Shown here: positions 5,439 to 7,864 of the stretch, piece by piece
How positions within the stretch are numbered: the first letter of the stretch is position 1
Layout of the letters: the number at the start of each line of letters is the position of its first letter
Assembly: GCA_946479225.1 (NCBI GenBank)
Contig: CAMLFI010000105.1
Location: 1 to 7,864, forward strand
Source: an uncultured Mucilaginibacter sp.
Lineage (GTDB): Bacteria > Bacteroidota > Bacteroidia > Sphingobacteriales > Sphingobacteriaceae
Direction: 5' to 3'
Length of the DNA: 7,864 nucleotides
Made by a program: the position numbers and the translations under genes
Notes under the pieces: model-generated
The model's input: only the letters and a program-made list of their open reading frames with translations
Told to the model about the DNA's origin: nothing
Databases searched by the model: none

Positions 5439-6002
5439 TTATCCTTTAACTCTTTCTACATATGAGCCTGTTGTGGTATCAACTCTAACTTTATCGCCAA
5501 TGTTGATGAACAAAGGCACATTGATTTCGGCACCGGTTTCAACGGTCGCTTTTTTAAGCGCACCGGTTGAGGTATCGCCTTTTACAGCGGGCTCGGTATA
5601 AGTTATCTCCAACTCAGCCGATCCGGGGATCTGGCCCATTATAGGCTCTTCGCTTTCAAAGGCCACAATAACGTTCATACCTTCCTTCAAAAACTTTACC
5701 GCCGGGCCAAATAGCGCCTTAGGCACATTGTGCTGATCGTAAGTGGTATTATCCATTATCACCAGCTGATCGCCGTCATCATAAAGATATTGGTAGTCGT
5801 TGGTTTCAACCCGGGCAATAGTTACGTCCTCATCGGTACGGAAACGGTATTCAACCAGTTTACCGGTTTTTACGTTACGCATTCGGGCCTGGTAAAAAGC
5901 GCGCAAATTGCCGGGTGTGCGGTGTAAAAACTCTTCTACCTGTAGTAACTCCCCGTTAAAACGCAGGATATTCCCATTTTTTACTTCGGATGCTTTAGAC
6001 AT
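5439..6002 (-). CDS. efp: Translation elongation factor P
   Basis: EF-P binds between the P and E sites of the ribosome and rescues stalling at consecutive prolines. The 187 residues match the full family length and three-domain order: a KOW-like domain I (1-65), the central OB domain II (about 66-128) and the C-terminal OB domain III. Domain III carries the EF-P signature (GDTSTGALKKATVETGAEINVPLFINIGDKVRVDT). The tip loop of domain I reads HRTPGNLRAF, so Asn32 sits where E. coli EF-P has the modified Lys34; the usual PGK is PGN. From memory, this loop form recurs in Sphingobacteria and Cytophagia, so it looks like a lineage trait and not damage. The gene has its own promoter (6022-6052) and terminator. 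The ATG at 6002 gives a leader of about 14 nt. Confidence 0.98.
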   Translation of the reverse strand: MSKASEVKNGNILRFNGELLQVEEFLHRTPGNLRAFYQARMRNVKTGKLVEYRFRTDEDVTIARVETNDYQYLYDDGDQLVIMDNTTYDQHNVPKALFGPAVKFLKEGMNVIVAFESEEPIMGQIPGSAELEITYTEPAVKGDTSTGALKKATVETGAEINVPLFINIGDKVRVDTTTGSYVERVKG

Positions 6003-6021
6003 AACAATAATAATTGAGGCG

Positions 6022-6052
6022 CAAACTTAGGGAGTTACGGCGAAAGTTGCAA
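6022..6052 (-). promoter_or_regulatory. Bacteroidota-type promoter of efp
   Basis: On the minus strand, TTG (6052-6050) is followed after 20 nt by TAAGTTTG (6029-6022), a full match to the TAnnTTTG box. The predicted start is near 6016, about 14 nt before the efp ATG. The heptamer repeats begin 2 nt upstream of the TTG. Confidence 0.8.
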
Positions 6053-6054
6053 GT

Positions 6055-6075
6055 GGTTCCTGGTTGATAGTTCAT
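6055..6075 (-). repeat. Three heptamers, inverted arm of the array
   Basis: Read on the minus strand from 6075, this is ATGAACT, ATCAACC, AGGAACC in tandem. It is inverted relative to the six heptamers at 6097-6138. 6062-6077 matches the reverse complement of 6102-6117 at 14 of 16 positions, so the two arms can form a stem. Confidence 0.7.
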
Positions 6076-6096
6076 GGTGAAGGGACATGCTTTACT

Positions 6097-6138
6097 ATGA
6101 TCTATGAACTATCATCCATGAACTAAGAACTATGAACC
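6097..6138 (+). repeat. Six tandem heptamers, consensus ATGAACT
   Basis: The + strand reads ATGATCT, ATGAACT, ATCATCC, ATGAACT, AAGAACT, ATGAACC without interruption. The last two units overlap the end of the glycosyltransferase gene: the TAG stop (6130-6132) and the final Ser and Gly codons fall in the repeat. It resembles the short tandem heptanucleotide repeats known from cyanobacteria in form only. Confidence 0.75.
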
Positions 6139-7263
6139 ACCTTTCAGCTCATCTAACGAATAAAAGCTATCGCGCCAGTATATGCCGCCCTGCTTTACAG
6201 TGATAAAGGTAGAGCGTACAAAAACGTAGGCCATAACAGCGCCTGAGAAGGGAATCATCAAAGCATACCACCATTTATTAGGCGGCACCAGATGCATGTA
6301 AAGCATCTGGGCCAGCAACACTGCGATTGCCAACAGCTTAATGTAAACATCGCCCCAAATTAACATTACAGGGACAGGCAAAGTAAAGCACACCAAACAG
6401 GATACAGCAAAAGCCAATGCCATAAACACGTTATAGTTGGCTGTGGCAAATGTGTTTTTCATGAGGCCGTTAATAAACTGACCCAGGTTTTTGTACCACT
6501 CCAGCCTTACGGTGCCCATCCCGCTTAATACATCCTGCCGCAGGCCGGCTTTTTTAATGTTGTAGCCTAATTTAATATCGTCATCGGGCCGCAGCTTTAT
6601 AAGGGTGTGGGTCCCCGCTTTCTCATAAGCAGTGCGTTTAACAAGGCAAAATGCGCCTATACCAATATGTGCTTTGGTTTTAGGCTTAATAGCGTCCCAG
6701 GGGCGCAGGTACACCACCAGCATAAACTTAAACGTCCCTAACACACTATTTAACAACCTCGACGGAGATACTACCTCGGGCATTACAGCCAGGTTGTCTA
6801 AATTATTTTTCACACTATAAGCCATCGCCTTGCTAATAGCGTCCGAGTGGTACTCGATATCAGCATCAGTAAACAATAGCCATTCTTCAGTACTGCTTTT
6901 ATAACCTTGATATAGCGCATTGTTTTTCCCAAGCCAACCATCGGGCAGTTTGGTTATGGTGGTCACGCTAAGTTTTGGGTATTGTTTTGTGAAGCTTTCG
7001 AGTATTTGTGGCGTGCGATCGGTTGAGCGGTCGTTCACTACAATGATTCGGTAATTGTCGTAATTAATATTGCAGACGCTTTGCAGTGCTTTTTCCAGAT
7101 CGGCTTCCTCATTGCGTACCGGGATAATTATTGCTAAAGAAGGTTGAACATCAGCTATTGGCTGGCCCTGTAATCGCTTTACCTTTTTAAGATTTATGAG
7201 TAAATAGATGGTTGTTATTATACAAGAAACACCTGCTAGTATACCATAAATCTCTATTATCAT
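6130..7263 (-). CDS. Membrane-anchored GT2 glycosyltransferase (HpnB/CrtQ-like)
   Basis: This 377-residue inner-membrane GT2 enzyme should move a sugar from a nucleotide sugar to a lipid-type acceptor at the cytoplasmic face. One N-terminal helix (3-25) is followed by the GT-A domain: IIIPVRNEE (45-53), Asp78 in VVNDRSTDRT, LPDGWLGKNNAL (106-117), the DXD motif Asp133-Ala-Asp135 and the acceptor-site RPDDD (225-229). Three C-terminal helices lie at about 280-303, 306-326 and 333-354. The loop GWLGKNNAL and the end GGIYWRDSFYSL resemble hopanoid-associated HpnB and carotenoid glycosyltransferases, but no hopanoid or carotenoid gene is in view. It starts 4 nt after the ABC ATPase stop, so the two are cotranscribed. 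Its 3' end runs into the heptamer array. Confidence 0.92.
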   Translation of the reverse strand: MIIEIYGILAGVSCIITTIYLLINLKKVKRLQGQPIADVQPSLAIIIPVRNEEADLEKALQSVCNINYDNYRIIVVNDRSTDRTPQILESFTKQYPKLSVTTITKLPDGWLGKNNALYQGYKSSTEEWLLFTDADIEYHSDAISKAMAYSVKNNLDNLAVMPEVVSPSRLLNSVLGTFKFMLVVYLRPWDAIKPKTKAHIGIGAFCLVKRTAYEKAGTHTLIKLRPDDDIKLGYNIKKAGLRQDVLSGMGTVRLEWYKNLGQFINGLMKNTFATANYNVFMALAFAVSCLVCFTLPVPVMLIWGDVYIKLLAIAVLLAQMLYMHLVPPNKWWYALMIPFSGAVMAYVFVRSTFITVKQGGIYWRDSFYSLDELKGGS

Positions 7264-7267
7264 GTTG

Positions 7268-7864
7268 CTATTTATAATCGGCGATATTTAGCCGGTGCTT
7301 GCAAAAGCCATATTCGTGCTGCTGATTAGAGCATACAATTGTTAGCCGCCCCTGCGCAAATTGCTCTACCAGGCTTAAATACCAATCAACACCCTGCGTA
7401 TCCAGATTAGATGTCGGCTCGTCCAACATCAGCATAGGGGTATCCGAACAAAATGCCAGTGCCAGCTTTAACCGCTGTTTCATCCCCGAAGAAAAATATT
7501 TGACCATCTTGTTTTTATTGCCCGGCAAGCTAAGAAGTTCTATTATTTTATCTTTATTAATGCCGGCTTTGTAGGGTTTAAATTTGAAGTGAAAATCAAT
7601 TACTTCCTCTAAAGAAAACTCCTCTATCAATTCAAGATAAGGCGCAGCTAAACTCAGGTAATTAAATACTTTTTCAATATCGATTTTCTCACCGTTGTTT
7701 AAAAAACTGATGTCGCCGGTTGATGGAGAAAGGCTACCATTTAGAATTTGCAGTAAAGTAGACTTACCCGAGCCATTAGGGCCGAGAATGGCATAACTTT
7801 CTCCCCTTGTAAAACTATAATCAACCCCCCTGAATATCCAGTCGCGGTTAAAGCGTCGGCCTAT
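7268..7864 (-). CDS. ABC transporter ATPase, 5' end outside window
   Basis: The frame is open from the window edge to the TAG at 7268, giving 198 residues and missing only the N-terminus. It is a cytoplasmic nucleotide-binding subunit. The Walker A GPNGSGKST is at visible residues 28-36, the signature FSSGMKQR at 124-131 (usually LSGGQ-R), Walker B MLMLDE at 144-149 and the D-loop SNLD at 152-155. The Q-loop region reads LSLAAPYLELIEE without the usual Gln, and the switch position reads VCSNQQHEY with Asn180 where His is expected. An internal TTG at 7630 cannot be the true start because Walker A lies upstream of it. Sequence flavour is that of CcmA-like exporters with a separate membrane subunit, which must be encoded elsewhere. 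It is followed 4 nt later by the glycosyltransferase, suggesting a shared job in envelope lipid or glycan handling (inference). Confidence 0.9.
   Translation of the reverse strand: MGRRFNRDWIFRGVDYSFTRGESYAILGPNGSGKSTLLQILNGSLSPSTGDISFLNNGEKIDIEKVFNYLSLAAPYLELIEEFSLEEVIDFHFKFKPYKAGINKDKIIELLSLPGNKNKMVKYFSSGMKQRLKLALAFCSDTPMLMLDEPTSNLDTQGVDWYLSLVEQFAQGRLTIVCSNQQHEYGFCKHRLNIADYK

Noticed and set aside
7268..7630. Shorter ABC ATPase starting at an internal TTG
   Set aside because: The open frame continues upstream to the window edge and contains Walker A, so the TTG is internal.

Overview
The window looks like chromosomal DNA of a Bacteroidota bacterium, probably Sphingobacteriaceae (Mucilaginibacter/Pedobacter type). 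Three things point there. Two promoters match the Bacteroidota TTG / TAnnTTTG pattern (4252-4279 on + and 6022-6052 on -). The EF-P has the HRTPGN-type tip loop I associate with this group. The genes lack clear Shine-Dalgarno sites and have A/T-rich leaders. The genus is inferred from protein flavour, not from a database search.

Layout, left to right. (1) 1-2708, minus strand: an SDR oxidoreductase (2708-1971), a zinc-dependent medium-chain dehydrogenase 10 nt behind it (1960-881), then, after a 164-nt gap, the first 238 codons of an uncharacterised protein (716 to the window edge). They could form one redox/carbohydrate operon. (2) 2709-2929 is a divergent intergenic region with a 7-bp inverted repeat just upstream of the SDR start. 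(3) 2930-3190, plus strand: a small KGG-repeat, stress-type hydrophilic protein ending in a strong hairpin shared with the convergent gene. (4) 3276-4067, minus strand: a secreted protein with a CBM9/DOMON-like fold and a GTG start, bracketed by two diverged copies of a 34-nt repeat. (5) 4306-5048, plus strand: a two-gene unit, a four-helix DUF2975-type membrane protein and a YozG-type XRE regulator, behind a textbook Bacteroidota promoter. (6) 5049-5438 has no gene; it holds six copies of TGTTCCA, including two identical 19-nt copies 115 nt apart, then the efp terminator. (7) 5439-7864, minus strand: a truncated ABC ATPase, a membrane GT2 glycosyltransferase 4 nt behind it, and efp under its own promoter. 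A heptamer repeat array lies between the glycosyltransferase stop codon and the efp promoter.

Most genes are ordinary. The parts the gene map does not explain are the helically phased TGTTCCA cluster, the inverted heptamer array at the efp promoter, the 34-nt repeat pair, and an EF-P with Asn where the modified Lys/Arg normally sits. The visibly more AT-rich stretch of about 3230-5390 looks like accessory sequence set into a more typical chromosomal background (inference). I saw no CRISPR array, tRNA, rRNA, complete insertion sequence or recombinase gene.
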